NCBI GenBank assembly: GCA_028869185.1
Contig: JAGWTA010000009.1
Coordinates: forward strand, 1 to 64,000
Direction of reading: 5' to 3'
Source of the DNA: Hyphomicrobiales bacterium
Lineage (GTDB): Bacteria; Pseudomonadota; Alphaproteobacteria; Rhizobiales; Beijerinckiaceae
Length of the DNA stretch: 64,000 nt
Shown: positions 35,363 to 45,419 of the stretch, piece after piece
How the letters are laid out: every line of letters starts with the position of its first letter
Numbering within the stretch: position 1 is the first letter of the stretch
The notes under the pieces: generated by a model
Databases searched by the model: none
What the model was told of the DNA's origin: nothing
What the model saw: the letters and a program-made list of their open reading frames with translations, nothing else
Translations under genes and position numbers: made by a program

Positions 35363-37405
35363 ATGGCCACGCCCGCATCTTCATCGATCAGCGCAAAACC
35401 GCTATTCTCGTACCGCAAATATTGGGCGCATCGCTTTGGCGTAGCGCCTTTTTTGCCGATGTCGCGCGCCGAAATGGACACGCTCGGCTGGGACAGTTGC
35501 GACATCATCCTGGTGACCGGCGACGCCTATATCGACCATCCGAGCTTCGGCATGGCGCTGATCGGCCGCTTGCTGGAGGCGCAGGGATTCCGCGTCGGCG
35601 TCATCGCGCAGCCGGACTGGCGGGACGCCAGCGCCTTCGCGGCGCTCGGCAAGCCGAACCTGTTTTTCGGCGTCACCTCGGGCAACATGGATTCCATGGT
35701 CAACCGCTACACGTCCGACCGGCGGTTGCGGCACAATGATTCCTACACCCCCGGCGGCGAAGGCGGGAAACGTCCGGACCGTTCCGTCATCGTTTATGCG
35801 CAACGTTGCCGCGAGGCCTATCCCGACGCGCCGATCGTGCTGGGCGGCATCGAGGCCTCGCTGCGGCGCATCGCGCATTACGATTACTGGTCCGACAAGG
35901 TGCGCCGCTCGATCCTGTTCGATGCAAAGGCCGATCTGCTGCTCTACGGCAACGCCGAGCGCGCGCTGGTCGATGTCGCCCATCGGATCGCCAAAGGGGG
36001 GATCGCGCAAGATTTTTCCGACATTCGCGGCCTCGCCTTCGCGCGCAGCGCGACGCCTGCAGGCTGGACCGAAGTTCCTGTCGACAATCTGGAAGACTCG
36101 CTCGAGGGCGTGCGCGCCAAGGGCGAGAATTTCGTCATCCGCCTGCCCTCCTTCGAGCAGGTTGCGGGCGATCCTGAATCCTATGCCCGCGCTTCGCGCG
36201 TGCTGCATCGCGAGAGCAATCCCGGCAATGCGCGTCCGCTGACGCAGCGCCACGGCGACCGCGACATCTGGCTGACGGCGCCGCCCGTTCCGCTGACCAC
36301 GCCCGAAATGGACGGCGTTTACGATCTGCCCTACGCCCGCGCGCCCCACCCGTCTTACGCGGGCGCAAAAATCCCGGCATGGGAGATGATCCGCCATTCC
36401 GTGACGATCATGCGCGGCTGCTTCGGCGGCTGCGCCTTCTGTTCGATCACCGAACACGAGGGGCGCATCATCCAGTCGCGCTCGGAAGATTCGATCATTC
36501 GCGAGATCGAGAACATCCGCGACAAGACCGAGGGCTTTACCGGCATCATCTCCGACATCGGCGGGCCGACGGCCAACATGTATCGCCAGCGCTGCAAGGA
36601 CGCGCAGGCCGAGACCGTGTGCCGGCGCCCGTCCTGCGTCTATCCCGACATCTGCAAGAATCTCGACACGAGCCACGATCCGCTGATCGATCTCTATCGT
36701 CGCGCCCGCGCGGTGCCCGGCGTGAAGAAAGTGATGGTGGCCTCGGGCGTGCGCTACGATCTGGCCGTCAAAAGCCCGGCCTACATCAAGGAGCTGGTCG
36801 AGCATCACGTCGGCGGCTATCTCAAGATCGCGCCCGAACACACCGAAGACGGGCCGCTCGCCAAGATGATGAAGCCGGGCATCGGCTCCTACGAGCGCTT
36901 CAAGCAATTGTTCGACGCCGCCGCGCGCGCCGCCAAGAAAGAATATTTCCTGATCCCCTATTTCATCGCCGCCCATCCCGGCACCAGCGATGAAGACATG
37001 ATGCATCTGGCGCTCTGGCTGAAGCGCAACAAATATCGCGCCGATCAGGTGCAGACCTATCTGCCCTCGCCGATGGCGCTTTCAACTGCGATGTATCATT
37101 CCGGTTTCAACCCGTTGAAGCCCGTGCGGCGCGGCGCGTCCGAGCCGGTGGACGCCGTGAAAGGCTTGCGCCAGCGCCGGCTGCACAAGGCGTTTTTGCG
37201 CTATCACGATCCCGAAAACTGGCCCGTGCTGCGCGAGGCGCTGAAGGCGATGGGCCGCGCCGACCTGATCGGGCCGGGAAAGCATCAGCTGGTCCCGGCC
37301 TGGCAACCAGCGGGCACCGGCAAGGCAGGCGAAGGCCGGAGGGTCGCCGGCAAGGCGAAGCGGCCGACTGGCGGCAAGTTTTTGACGAAAGGCGTCGTGC
37401 GGTAG
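35363..37405 (+). CDS. YgiQ-family radical SAM protein
   Basis: A 680-residue radical S-adenosylmethionine protein. The N-terminal third resembles the family start ([40 protein letters not shown]), the iron-sulfur cluster motif is [18 protein letters not shown] (CxxxCxxC), and further conserved pieces are [20 protein letters not shown] and [20 protein letters not shown]. The biochemical role is unknown; the family is widespread and usually a single-copy gene in bacteria. The ATG at 35363 has AGAGGCG directly upstream, and the MATPASSS start fits family length; the frame stays open earlier without support. Divergent from the small secreted protein gene. Confidence 0.9.
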   Translation: MATPASSSISAKPLFSYRKYWAHRFGVAPFLPMSRAEMDTLGWDSCDIILVTGDAYIDHPSFGMALIGRLLEAQGFRVGVIAQPDWRDASAFAALGKPNLFFGVTSGNMDSMVNRYTSDRRLRHNDSYTPGGEGGKRPDRSVIVYAQRCREAYPDAPIVLGGIEASLRRIAHYDYWSDKVRRSILFDAKADLLLYGNAERALVDVAHRIAKGGIAQDFSDIRGLAFARSATPAGWTEVPVDNLEDSLEGVRAKGENFVIRLPSFEQVAGDPESYARASRVLHRESNPGNARPLTQRHGDRDIWLTAPPVPLTTPEMDGVYDLPYARAPHPSYAGAKIPAWEMIRHSVTIMRGCFGGCAFCSITEHEGRIIQSRSEDSIIREIENIRDKTEGFTGIISDIGGPTANMYRQRCKDAQAETVCRRPSCVYPDICKNLDTSHDPLIDLYRRARAVPGVKKVMVASGVRYDLAVKSPAYIKELVEHHVGGYLKIAPEHTEDGPLAKMMKPGIGSYERFKQLFDAAARAAKKEYFLIPYFIAAHPGTSDEDMMHLALWLKRNKYRADQVQTYLPSPMALSTAMYHSGFNPLKPVRRGASEPVDAVKGLRQRRLHKAFLRYHDPENWPVLREALKAMGRADLIGPGKHQLVPAWQPAGTGKAGEGRRVAGKAKRPTGGKFLTKGVVR

Positions 37406-37511
37406 CCCATCGCGGCGGCGAAATGCGGGTATCGACGCGCGCAATGACGCCTTGCCATAAGGGCTTGGTCACAAGGGCTTGAGCGCAGGCGGCGGATTTT
37501 TGCAGAAATCG

Positions 37512-37587
37512 TGGCGCGCCCAAGGGGAATCGAACCCCTGTTTTCGCCGTGAAAGGGCGACGTCCTAGACCGCTAGACGATGGGCGC
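37512..37587 (-). tRNA. tRNA-Glu (anticodon TTC)
   Basis: A 76-base tRNA on the minus strand with encoded CCA (37512-37514 on the plus strand as its complement). The acceptor arms 37516-37522 and 37581-37587 pair, the anticodon loop reads CTTTCAC with TTC, and the T-arm has GGGGTTCGATTCCCCT. Between the YgiQ gene and recJ. Confidence 0.96.
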
Positions 37588-37650
37588 GGATTCGCGGGTT
37601 GGCCGCGAACGGGCGCAGCTATACGGCGGCGCGCGCGGATGCGCAACTGT

Positions 37651-39447
37651 CTAATAATCGCGGTCGAAGGCCATATCGATCAAGCGCGCCTGAACGCGCT
37701 CGCGCCCGCCATAATGGTCGAGCGAGAGCGCGACGGCAAAATGCGCGCGCGCGCCGTTCTGGCCTTCGAGCGCGCGGCCAATCTCGCTCTCGCGGTGCTT
37801 GAAGGCCAGGAGATCGATCCGTGAGCCGTCCGCCGCCTGCGCGCCAATCCGCAGGTGATCCTGCCCCATGACGAGCGCGCCGGTGAACCGGTGGCGCGGC
37901 AGAACGAAGACCGGTTCGGGATGCCCCTGCCCGAACGGGCCCGCCTTGTGCAGCATGTGCACGATCTCGGCCGTTGCGCCGGCCGCCGTCAGCGCGCCGT
38001 CGATCCGCAGCGCGTCGGCGGCCGTCGCCGCCGCGACGGCGCCGGCGAGCCGCTCTTCGAGAAAAGCGCGAAAGGCGCCGAGCCTTGCGCGCTCGATCGT
38101 GACGCCCGCCGCCATCGCATGGCCGCCGCCCTTGACGAGGAGCCCCGCCTCGACGGCGGCGCGCACAGCCGCGCCGAGGTCGACGCCCGGAATGGATCGC
38201 GCAGAGCCGACGCCTGTTTCACCATTAAAAGCAATTGCGAACGCTGGCTTCCTGAACTTTTCCTTTAACCGTGCGGCGACAAGGCCGACGACGCCGGGGT
38301 GCCAATCCTGCCCGCCGACGACGATAGCGGCGCTCGCCCCTTCGCGGCCAAGAGCGGCCATGGCCTCGGCCTCGCCGGCCGCCACGGTCGCCTGTTCGAT
38401 CGCCCGGCGTTCGCCGTTGAGGCGATCGAGATCGGCCGCTACGGCTGCCGCCTGCGCAGGGTCGCCGGTCAGCATGAGCCGCGCGCCGAGCGCGGCGTCG
38501 CCGATGCGCCCGCCCGCATTGATGCGCGGCCCGATGAGGAAACCGAGGTGCCAGGCCTGCGCCGGGCCCGACAGGCGCGCGACATCGATCAGCGCCGCAA
38601 GGCCCGCGCGGCGGCGCCCGCGCATGACCTGCAGCCCCTTGGCGACGAAGGCGCGGTTCAGCCCGACCAGCGGCGCGACATCGGCGACGGTAGCGAGGGC
38701 GACGAGATCGAGCCCGGCCAGCAGATCGGGCGCGGGCCGCTCCTTGGTCCAGAAGCCGGCTTGCCGCAGCGCGCGGTTGAGGCCGACGAGCGTGAGAAAA
38801 ACGACGCCTGCTGCGCACAGCGCGCCCTGCCCTGAAAGATCGTCCTGCCGGTTGGGATTGACGACCAGCGCATCGGGCAATTGCGCGGGCGCCTGGTGAT
38901 GGTCGAGCACGATGACGTCGAGGCCGCGCCTGCGCGCCGCCGCCAGGGCCTCGTGCGATGTCGTCCCGCAATCGACCGTGACGAGAAGCGTCGCGCCCTC
39001 GTCGGCCAGTTGTTCGATCGCCGGAATATTGGGTCCGTAGCCTTCGAAAATCCGGTCCGGAATGTGAATGCGGCGCGGCGCGGCGCAAGCGTCGAGAAAT
39101 TCGGCCAGAAGCGCCGCCGAACAGGCGCCGTCAACATCGTAATCGCCGAAAATGGCGATCTGTTCGCCCCGCTCGATCGCATGTTTCAGCCTGTCGACCG
39201 CCGCGTCCATGTCGCGCAATGTCGAAGGGTCGGGCATGAGATCGCGCAGCGCGGGATCGAGCCAGCGCTCGGCCGCTTCCAGCGAGACGCCTCGCCCGGC
39301 CATGACGCGCGCCAGAAGATCGGGATGCCCATGCCGCTGCGTCATGGCGAGCGCGCGCGCCTCCCCCGCCGCATCGAGACGCGGGCGCCAGGGCCGGCCG
39401 AGCACGGAGCGCTCGACGCCAAGAAAATGCTCGGACGGTTTGCTCAC
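37651..39447 (-). CDS. recJ: Single-stranded-DNA exonuclease RecJ
   Basis: A 598-residue 5'-3' exonuclease for single-stranded DNA used in recombination and repair. The DHH phosphoesterase motifs are intact: IAIFGDYDVDGACSAALLAE, LLVTVDCGTTSHEA and VIVLDHHQAP. Later GPRINAGGRIGDAALGARL and KGGGHAMAAGVTIERARLG (DHHA1 domain) and a C-terminal OB fold complete the family plan. The start is a GTG at 39445-39447 giving VSKPSEHFLGVERSVLGRPW; GGGAGG lies rather far upstream, so the start is only moderately sure. recJ after hom and glpX is a conserved neighbourhood in this order, although a GST gene and a small acetyltransferase-like gene lie in between here. Confidence 0.93.
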   Translation of the reverse strand: MSKPSEHFLGVERSVLGRPWRPRLDAAGEARALAMTQRHGHPDLLARVMAGRGVSLEAAERWLDPALRDLMPDPSTLRDMDAAVDRLKHAIERGEQIAIFGDYDVDGACSAALLAEFLDACAAPRRIHIPDRIFEGYGPNIPAIEQLADEGATLLVTVDCGTTSHEALAAARRRGLDVIVLDHHQAPAQLPDALVVNPNRQDDLSGQGALCAAGVVFLTLVGLNRALRQAGFWTKERPAPDLLAGLDLVALATVADVAPLVGLNRAFVAKGLQVMRGRRRAGLAALIDVARLSGPAQAWHLGFLIGPRINAGGRIGDAALGARLMLTGDPAQAAAVAADLDRLNGERRAIEQATVAAGEAEAMAALGREGASAAIVVGGQDWHPGVVGLVAARLKEKFRKPAFAIAFNGETGVGSARSIPGVDLGAAVRAAVEAGLLVKGGGHAMAAGVTIERARLGAFRAFLEERLAGAVAAATAADALRIDGALTAAGATAEIVHMLHKAGPFGQGHPEPVFVLPRHRFTGALVMGQDHLRIGAQAADGSRIDLLAFKHRESEIGRALEGQNGARAHFAVALSLDHYGGRERVQARLIDMAFDRDY

Positions 39448-39538
39448 GCCCTGTTTGTAAGCCTCCCGTCCGTCCGCCGCGACGGCGCAAGCCGCGATAT
39501 CCGCAACTTTGGAGGCCTCACGGGCATGCGCAGCGCTT

Positions 39539-40141
39539 TCACGCCCCGCCGGCGTCGATCGCCAGCGCGCGTTGCAGGGCCGGTCGGGCGTGGCAGCGTT
39601 TGAGATAGGCGTCGAAGACAGGCGTGCGCGCGACGATGCCGAAACGCTCGACCCCAAACAGAAGATCTGCGCCGATCATCACATCGGCGGCGGAAAAGCT
39701 CTCGCCCAAAATCCATGGGCCCCTGACGAGCGCGCCCTCGAGCACGGAGAAAACCCGCTCGAAATCGCCCCAGCTTGCTGAGACCGGCGGCAGCTCGAAT
39801 TTCGCGAATTTTTGCGCGAACGCCGGCTCGATGCAGCCCGGCGCGAAAAACAGCCAATGGAAATAGCGCCCGCGCAAAGGATCGCCGACGGCGGGCGCGA
39901 GATGGGCTTGCGGGCAGCGCTCGGCGATATAGGCGCAGATTGCCGCGCTTTCGGCGAGTTTGGCCGCCCCGTCCTCGAAGGCCGGCACCTTGCCCATCGG
40001 GTTGATCGAGCGAAAATGCGGGTCGTCCTGGCCGCCGTTGCGGATGTCGATATGAATGCGCTCATAGGGAGCGCCGGCCTCCTCCAGCATCCACAAGGCG
40101 CGCAGGCTGCGCGTGTTGGGCGCCCAGTAAAGCTTCATCAT
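39539..40141 (-). CDS. Glutathione S-transferase family protein
   Basis: A 200-residue GST. The N-terminal thioredoxin-like domain has MKLYWAPNTRSLRALWMLEE (with a Ser in the active-site region) and the glutathione-contact piece INPMGKVPAFEDG with the cis-proline, followed by LAESAAICAYIAERCP (Glu-Ser contact). The C-terminal helical domain has WILGESFSAADVMIGADLLF, the folding motif. Function could be detoxification or dehalogenation; the class cannot be fixed. GGGAG upstream of the paired ATGs at 40136-40141 supports this start. Reads in the same direction as recJ, 91 bp away. Confidence 0.9.
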   Translation of the reverse strand: MMKLYWAPNTRSLRALWMLEEAGAPYERIHIDIRNGGQDDPHFRSINPMGKVPAFEDGAAKLAESAAICAYIAERCPQAHLAPAVGDPLRGRYFHWLFFAPGCIEPAFAQKFAKFELPPVSASWGDFERVFSVLEGALVRGPWILGESFSAADVMIGADLLFGVERFGIVARTPVFDAYLKRCHARPALQRALAIDAGGA

Positions 40142-40355
40142 CGCCGACTCTCCCGCACCGGAATGATGAGAACATAACAGGAATGTTCTTGGTTTGTCCA
40201 TCCCTGCAAGCGCGAGGCGACGTGATGATGTTCGATGCCCGCGTCCCTGCTGGTCCAGCCAGAAGGCGCCGCCGCTTTCCAAACCGCATTGAGCGCCGCT
40301 TTCCATGGCGCAGGCAATGGACGATGATCATCGCCCGTCGGCTGTGAGGGATTGC

Positions 40356-40640
40356 ATGAACGCCATTTCCGTCCGCAAGGAAAACAACCGCTACGTCGCA
40401 ACCATCGCCGGACGGGAGGGCGAAGCGGAGCTTGTGTTTTCGCGTCGGGCGCCTGGCGTAGTCAGCGCCGATCACGCCGAGGCGCCGATGCATTTGCGCG
40501 GGACCGGCGCAGCGCTCGCGCTGGTGGAGGCCATGGTGCAGGACGCGCGCGCGAACGGTTTCAGAATCCTCCCCCGCTGCCCCTACGTGGCCTGGCAGGC
40601 GCAGCGCCACCCCGAATGGGCGGATGTGATGGCGGGGTGA
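40356..40640 (+). CDS. Small GNAT-like acetyltransferase (YjdJ/YidJ type)
   Basis: A 94-residue protein of the short N-acetyltransferase-related group (Gtn-like). The core reads GREGEAELVFSRRAPGVVSA, HLRGTGAALALVEAMVQDAR (acetyl-CoA loop RGTGAAxxL) and GFRILPRCPYVAWQAQRHPE, where CPYV is the family mark with an active cysteine suspected in human and bacterial relatives. Substrate unknown. The ATG at 40356 follows GAGGG. Surrounded on both sides by minus-strand genes, so it is a single-gene unit. Confidence 0.85.
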   Translation: MNAISVRKENNRYVATIAGREGEAELVFSRRAPGVVSADHAEAPMHLRGTGAALALVEAMVQDARANGFRILPRCPYVAWQAQRHPEWADVMAG

Positions 40641-40776
40641 GCGCGGTCACATCTGAGCGCGGCTCATATCCTGAGCGCTACAGGCCGCAGTCTGTCAGCG
40701 CCTGGTCGCGCGCAACGGGCTGGTGGACCGGATCGCTGAACCGCGCAAGCCGACGGAAACGGCGCCTTCGCCCCAC

Positions 40777-41772
40777 TCAATCCAGCTTGAACTTCGCAAA
40801 CTCGCGGTGCTCGGCCTGAATGCGCCGCACAGTGCCGGTCACCGAGCGGTAGATGATCGTTTCGGTGTGGATCACGTTCTTGCCGAACTGCACGCCTTTC
40901 AGCAGCGCGCCGTCGGTGACGCCGGTGGCGCAGACGATGACGTCGCCCGACGCCATTTCCTTCATGTCGTATTTCTTCTTCGGATTGGTCACGCCCATCT
41001 TGGCGGCGCGTTCGATCTTGGCCTGCGTGTCGAGAATGAGCCGGCCCTGCATCTGGCCGCCGACGCAGCGCAGCGCGCCGGCCGCCAGTACGCCTTCGGG
41101 GGCGCCGCCGGAGCCCAGATAGAGATCGCAACCCGTCTCGTCGGGCTGCGAGCAATGGATCACGCCGGCGACATCGCCGTCCGTCAGCAGGCGGATCGAG
41201 GCGCCGACCTTACGGCAGGCGGCGATCAGATCGGCATGGCGCGGCCGGTCGAGGATGACGACGGTGATTTCGCCAACCGGCACGCCCTTGGCTTTGGCGA
41301 GCGCGTGAATGTTGTCGGCGGGCGATGCGTCGAGATCGACGACGCCGGTCGGATAGCCGGGGCCGATGGCGATCTTGTCCATGTAGACGTCTGGCGCGTT
41401 CAGCAGGGTGCCGCCCGTCGCCATCGCCATGACGGCGATGGAGCCCGGCATGTCCTTGGCGCAGAGCGTGGTGCCTTCCAGGGGATCGACGGCGATGTCG
41501 ACGCGCGGACCGGTCTTGGTGCCGACTTCCTCGCCGATGAACAGCATCGGCGCTTCGTCGCGCTCGCCCTCGCCGATGACGACGACGCCGTGGATTGGCA
41601 GGCGGTTCAGTTCGCGGCGCATGGCGTCGACAGCGGCCTGATCGGCGGCTTTCTCATCGCCGCGCCCGCGCAGCCGCGCCGAGGAGACCGCGGCGCGCTC
41701 GGTCACGCGCACGAGTTCGGTCGAGAGAATGCGTTCGATGATTTTGTCTTCTTTGACGAGGAGGTCGGTCAT
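40777..41772 (-). CDS. glpX: Class II fructose-1,6-bisphosphatase GlpX
   Basis: A 331-residue metal-dependent phosphatase of gluconeogenesis, hydrolysing fructose 1,6-bisphosphate (and sedoheptulose 1,7-bisphosphate in carbon-fixing relatives). Motifs: VVIGEGERDEAPMLFIGEEV, RVDIAVDPLEGTTLCAKDMP with the metal-binding acidic residues, DLYLGSGGAPEGVLAAGALR and ATGVTDGALLKGVQF. Length is normal. The start ATG at 41770-41772 gives MTDLLVKEDKIIERILSTEL. It is 57 bp after hom on the same strand, and the hom-glpX order is common in Hyphomicrobiales. Confidence 0.94.
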   Translation of the reverse strand: MTDLLVKEDKIIERILSTELVRVTERAAVSSARLRGRGDEKAADQAAVDAMRRELNRLPIHGVVVIGEGERDEAPMLFIGEEVGTKTGPRVDIAVDPLEGTTLCAKDMPGSIAVMAMATGGTLLNAPDVYMDKIAIGPGYPTGVVDLDASPADNIHALAKAKGVPVGEITVVILDRPRHADLIAACRKVGASIRLLTDGDVAGVIHCSQPDETGCDLYLGSGGAPEGVLAAGALRCVGGQMQGRLILDTQAKIERAAKMGVTNPKKKYDMKEMASGDVIVCATGVTDGALLKGVQFGKNVIHTETIIYRSVTGTVRRIQAEHREFAKFKLD

Positions 41773-41829
41773 GGCGGGGTCCGGAAGAAAGGAGCGATCT
41801 AAGGGCGGTTGGGGCTCGAAAACCTTGAT

Positions 41830-43140
41830 CTAGCCCCGTTCGATTCGGATGACTTGCGGCTTTTCGGCCAAAAATCCGTCGGAAACAATATCGTCCAGCG
41901 CCTCGCGCAGCAGTTTTTCTGATGTGGCGTGGGTGATGAGAATGACGGGCACGGCGCTGCTGGCGCCATTCTCGCCCTTTTCGGGCAAGCCCTTCTGCAT
42001 GATGCTTTCGAGCGAAATCCTGCGCTGGGCCATACGGCCGGCGATGGCGGCGAAGGCGCCCGCCCGGTCGTGCACGGCAAGGCGGATGTAATAGCCGCCC
42101 TCGTGTCGCTGCATTTCCGGGCGGCGCGCCGCCGAAAGCTGCGCCATCGGCAGGCCGAAGGGCTGCGAGCGCACGCCGCGCGCAATGTCCGCGATGTCGG
42201 CGACGACGGCTGAAGCCGTTGCATCGCCGCCTGCGCCGGGGCCGACCAGCGTCAGTTCCTTCACCGCATCGGCGTCGATGGTGACGGCGTTCAGCACGCC
42301 CATCACCTGCGCGATGGAGCTCGTGCGGCGGACCATCGTGGGGTGCACGCGTTGTTCGACGCCGTGGGGCGTGCGTTGGGCGACGCCCAGCAGCTTGACG
42401 CGAAAACCGAGTTCTTCGGCCGCCTTGAGATCGGCGAGCGTGACGCCCTCGATGCCCTCGATCGAAATCGCGTCCGCATCGATCTTCGCGCCGAAGGCGA
42501 GCGAGGCGAGGATTGCGAGCTTGTGCGCAGTGTCGAAGCCGCCGATGTCGAAGGTGGGGTCCGCTTCGGCATAGCCGAGGCGCTGGGCGTCCTTGAGGCA
42601 GGCCTCGAAGCTCAAGCCTTCAAGCTCCATGCGCGAGAGGATGTAATTGCAGGTGCCGTTGAGAATGCCGTAGACGCGCGTGATCTCATTGCCGGCAAGG
42701 CCCTCGCGGAGCGTCTTGACGATGGGAATGCCGCCGGCGACGGATGCTTCGTAGGCGAGCGCGACGTGCTTTTCTTCCGCCAGCGCGGCCAGCGCCAGGC
42801 CATGCTTGGCGAGCAGCGCCTTGTTGGCGGTGACGACGGACTTGCCGGCGCCGAGCGCCGCCTCGACGGCCGTGCGCGCAGCCCCCTCGTCTCCGCCCAT
42901 CAGTTCGACGAACAAATCGATGTCGGGCGAACGGGCGAGGTCGATCGGATCATCGAAAAAACGCACGCCCGCCAGATCGAGCCCGCGCTCGCGCGCCTTG
43001 TCGCGGGCGCTGACGCCCGTCACGCGGATCGCCCTGCCCGTGCGCGCCGTGAGCGCGCCGTCCTGGCGCTGCAAAAGCCGGATGACGGAGGCGCCGACGG
43101 TGCCAAGGCCGGCGACGCCAACGCGAAGGGGTGAAACCAT
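41830..43140 (-). CDS. hom: Homoserine dehydrogenase
   Basis: A 436-residue enzyme reducing aspartate semialdehyde to homoserine, the branch point to threonine and methionine. The nucleotide-binding site is LRVGVAGLGTVGASVIRLLQ; the catalytic domain has GGIPIVKTLREGLAGNEITR and ILNGTCNYILSRMELEG; and the C-terminal ACT domain (YIRLAVHDRAGAFAAIAGRM) allows threonine feedback inhibition. The ATG at 43138-43140 starts MVSPLRVGVAGLGTVGASVI and is chosen because similarity begins there; no good ribosome binding site is visible. Precedes glpX by 57 bp. Confidence 0.95.
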   Translation of the reverse strand: MVSPLRVGVAGLGTVGASVIRLLQRQDGALTARTGRAIRVTGVSARDKARERGLDLAGVRFFDDPIDLARSPDIDLFVELMGGDEGAARTAVEAALGAGKSVVTANKALLAKHGLALAALAEEKHVALAYEASVAGGIPIVKTLREGLAGNEITRVYGILNGTCNYILSRMELEGLSFEACLKDAQRLGYAEADPTFDIGGFDTAHKLAILASLAFGAKIDADAISIEGIEGVTLADLKAAEELGFRVKLLGVAQRTPHGVEQRVHPTMVRRTSSIAQVMGVLNAVTIDADAVKELTLVGPGAGGDATASAVVADIADIARGVRSQPFGLPMAQLSAARRPEMQRHEGGYYIRLAVHDRAGAFAAIAGRMAQRRISLESIMQKGLPEKGENGASSAVPVILITHATSEKLLREALDDIVSDGFLAEKPQVIRIERG

Positions 43141-43278
43141 GGAAAAGGCCCGGAGAGATGCGTTGCGCCGGGTTGTGCCTGATTTGGCGGGGCCGATCAA
43201 GGAACCCGGTCGGGCGCGGCAATTTGGCAAGACGCGATTAAGCGCCCGCCGTTAGAGTGGCGGATCGAAGATGGACCG

Positions 43279-43575
43279 ATGACCCGACGGCAGGCCGAAT
43301 TTCTGATCTGCTTCGCAATCGCCGCCGTTCTGGCTGTGCGCGGCGCTGTGGCGATCTGGTCGCACACTTATTGGTTCGCGCCCCGTTTCAGCCCACCCGT
43401 GCGCTACGAGGGCTGGCGCGCGACGTCTCTGGGCGCGGCCGAAATCGCGGCGGCGCTCTGTTTCGTCGGCGTCTGGCTCGCTGTCTCCGCCGGCCGGCGC
43501 ACGGCGGGCGTCGTTCTGCTTGCAGGTGGATTCGTTGCTTCGATTGCGGGATTTTCGGCGGCTTTGCTGGGCTGA
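43279..43575 (+). CDS. Small integral membrane protein, 98 residues
   Basis: A hypothetical membrane protein with about three hydrophobic helices (AEFLICFAIAAVLAVRGAVA, IAAALCFVGVWLAVSA, VVLLAGGFVASIAGFSAAL). A conserved-looking loop WFAPRFSPPVRYEGWRATSL lies between helices one and two. It resembles no family I can name. The ATG at 43279 has GATGG upstream. Placed between the divergent hom and the convergent EamA-like gene, it is a single-gene unit. Confidence 0.7.
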   Translation: MTRRQAEFLICFAIAAVLAVRGAVAIWSHTYWFAPRFSPPVRYEGWRATSLGAAEIAAALCFVGVWLAVSAGRRTAGVVLLAGGFVASIAGFSAALLG

Positions 43576-43636
43576 CTTGTGATTGGGCGTGAGACAAAAG
43601 CGCGACGCTCGTGCTCGAGACGCAGCGCGCGGCCTC

Positions 43637-44071
43637 TCACCCCATCGTCAGCAGCAGCACGCCCGCCACGATCAGGCCGACGCCCGCCCAGTTCGCCAAC
43701 GTCAGGCTTTCGCCCAGAAACAGCGTCGAAAACAGCGCGACGAGCACGAGGCTGAGCTTGTCGACCGGGGCGACCTTGCTCGCCTGCCCCAGTTGCAGCG
43801 CGCGGAAATAGCAGAGCCAGGACGCGCCCGTGCCGAGACCCGACAGGATCAGGAAGGCCCAAGTTCTGGCGTTGATGGGCGCCTTGGGCGGAAAGGCCCC
43901 GCTGAGCCAGGCGACGAGAAAGGCCATCGCGACCACGACCATTGTGCGGATCGCGGTGGCCAGATCAGAGGCGATTCCGGCGACGCCGATCTTGGCGAAC
44001 ACCGCCGTCAGCGCGGCAAAACCAGCCGACGCCAGCGCCCACCAGAACCAGGGCTCGCCAAAGGCGGGCAT
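43637..44071 (-). CDS. EamA-like half-size membrane transporter
   Basis: A 144-residue protein with four to five membrane helices matching a single EamA (drug/metabolite transporter) domain: WFWWALASAGFAALTAVFAK at the start, LSGLGTGASWLCYFRALQLG and VAPVDKLSLVLVALFSTLFL followed by LGESLTLANWAGVGLIVAG at the end. Full-size members have two such domains, so this protein likely works as a dimer. Substrate unknown. Its ATG is four bases after the aminotransferase stop, so it is probably part of that operon. Confidence 0.85.
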   Translation of the reverse strand: MPAFGEPWFWWALASAGFAALTAVFAKIGVAGIASDLATAIRTMVVVAMAFLVAWLSGAFPPKAPINARTWAFLILSGLGTGASWLCYFRALQLGQASKVAPVDKLSLVLVALFSTLFLGESLTLANWAGVGLIVAGVLLLTMG

Positions 44072-44075
44072 GGCG

Positions 44076-45296
44076 TCAGCCGGCCGCCTTGGACTTCATC
44101 GGGACGACGTTGTGCAAGGTGTCGACGCTGTCGAAGAACTTGCGCAGGTTGCGCGCGGCCTGACGGATGCGCTGCTCGTTCTCGACAATCGCGAGGCGGA
44201 TGTAATCGTCGCCATGCTCGCCGAAGCCGATGCCCGGCGAAACCGCAACATCCGCCTTCTCGACCAGCATCTTGCAGAATTCGAGCGAGCCCATCTGCTT
44301 GAACGGCTCGGGGATCGGGCTCCAGGCGAACATCGTCGCCTCCGGAACGGGCACATTCCAGCCGGCCTGCGCGAAGCTCTCGACGAGCACGTCGCGGCGG
44401 CGCTTGTAGATCGCGCGCATTTCCCTGATGCAATCGTCGGGGCCGTTCAGAGCTGCGGTCGCAGCGACCTGAATGGGCGTGAAGGCGCCGTAATCAAGAT
44501 AGGATTTCACCCGCGCCAGCGCTGCGATCAGCCGCTCGTTGCCGACGGCAAAGCCCATGCGCCAGCCCGCCATCGAGAAGGTTTTCGACATCGAGGTGAA
44601 TTCCACCGTCACATCCATCGCGCCCGGCACTTCAAGGACCGATGGCGGCGGGTTTTCGTCGAAATAGACTTCGGCGTAGGCAAGGTCGGACAGAATGAAA
44701 ATGTCGTGCTTTTTCGCAAACGCGACGAGATCTTTATAGAAGTCGAGGCTTGCGACCATTGCCGTCGGATTGGAAGGATAGCAAACGACCACTGCGATCG
44801 GCTTGGGGATCGAATGCATGATCGCCCGTTCGAGCGCCGGGAAATAGGCGGGCGTCGGTTCCGCCGGAACGGAGCGGATGACGCCGCCGGCCATCAGGAA
44901 TCCGAAAGCGTGGATCGGATAGGACGGATTGGGCACCAGCACGACATCGCCCGGCGCCGTGATCGCCTGCGCCATGTTGGCGAAGCCCTCTTTCGAGCCG
45001 AGCGTGGCGACGACCTGCGTGTCCGGGTTCAGCTTCACGTTGAAGCGCCGCGCATAATAAGCGGCCTGCGCGCGACGCAGGCCCGCAATGCCCTTTGAGG
45101 CCGAATAACGATCCGTACGCGGCTTGCCGGCCGTTTCGACCAGCTTGTCGACGACGTGTTTCGGCGCCGGCAGGTCCGGGTTGCCCATGCCCAGGTCGAT
45201 GATGTCGGCCCCGCCGTTGCGGGCCTGCGCCTTGAGCCGGTTCACCTGCTCGAAGACATAGGGCGGCAATCGCCGCACGCGATAGAAATCGGACAT
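44076..45296 (-). CDS. Class I/II PLP aminotransferase, AlaC/DapL-like
   Basis: A 406-residue aminotransferase of fold type I. Key pieces: IIDLGMGNPDLPAPKHVVDK (substrate-binding loop), VVATLGSKEGFANMAQAI, LSDLAYAEVYFDE with the PLP-ring aspartate, and the Schiff-base lysine in SMSKTFSMAGWRMGFAVG; the carboxylate-binding arginine is in DYIRLAIVENEQRIRQAA. Automated naming places such proteins as LL-diaminopimelate or alanine-forming aminotransferases; the reaction cannot be told from sequence. The ATG at 45294-45296 follows AAGGAATTCC. Located upstream of the hom-glpX block and divergent from phaC, an arrangement recalled for rhizobia (aat gene beside phbC). Confidence 0.9.
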   Translation of the reverse strand: MSDFYRVRRLPPYVFEQVNRLKAQARNGGADIIDLGMGNPDLPAPKHVVDKLVETAGKPRTDRYSASKGIAGLRRAQAAYYARRFNVKLNPDTQVVATLGSKEGFANMAQAITAPGDVVLVPNPSYPIHAFGFLMAGGVIRSVPAEPTPAYFPALERAIMHSIPKPIAVVVCYPSNPTAMVASLDFYKDLVAFAKKHDIFILSDLAYAEVYFDENPPPSVLEVPGAMDVTVEFTSMSKTFSMAGWRMGFAVGNERLIAALARVKSYLDYGAFTPIQVAATAALNGPDDCIREMRAIYKRRRDVLVESFAQAGWNVPVPEATMFAWSPIPEPFKQMGSLEFCKMLVEKADVAVSPGIGFGEHGDDYIRLAIVENEQRIRQAARNLRKFFDSVDTLHNVVPMKSKAAG

Positions 45297-45419
45297 TGGA
45301 ATTCCTTGTCTCGCCGCTGCTGGCGGCGTCATTGTTGTTTTTACCCTGAATCGGGCGGGATTTGCATCGGGAAAACGCGAAGGGAATCGTCGGGTGTTTA
45401 TCCGGCCGCCCGACCCGGC

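Noticed and set aside
35402-37006. 534-residue open frame antisense to the YgiQ-family gene
   Set aside because: Shadow of a long GC-rich gene; no motif, while the sense strand has the radical-SAM cluster.
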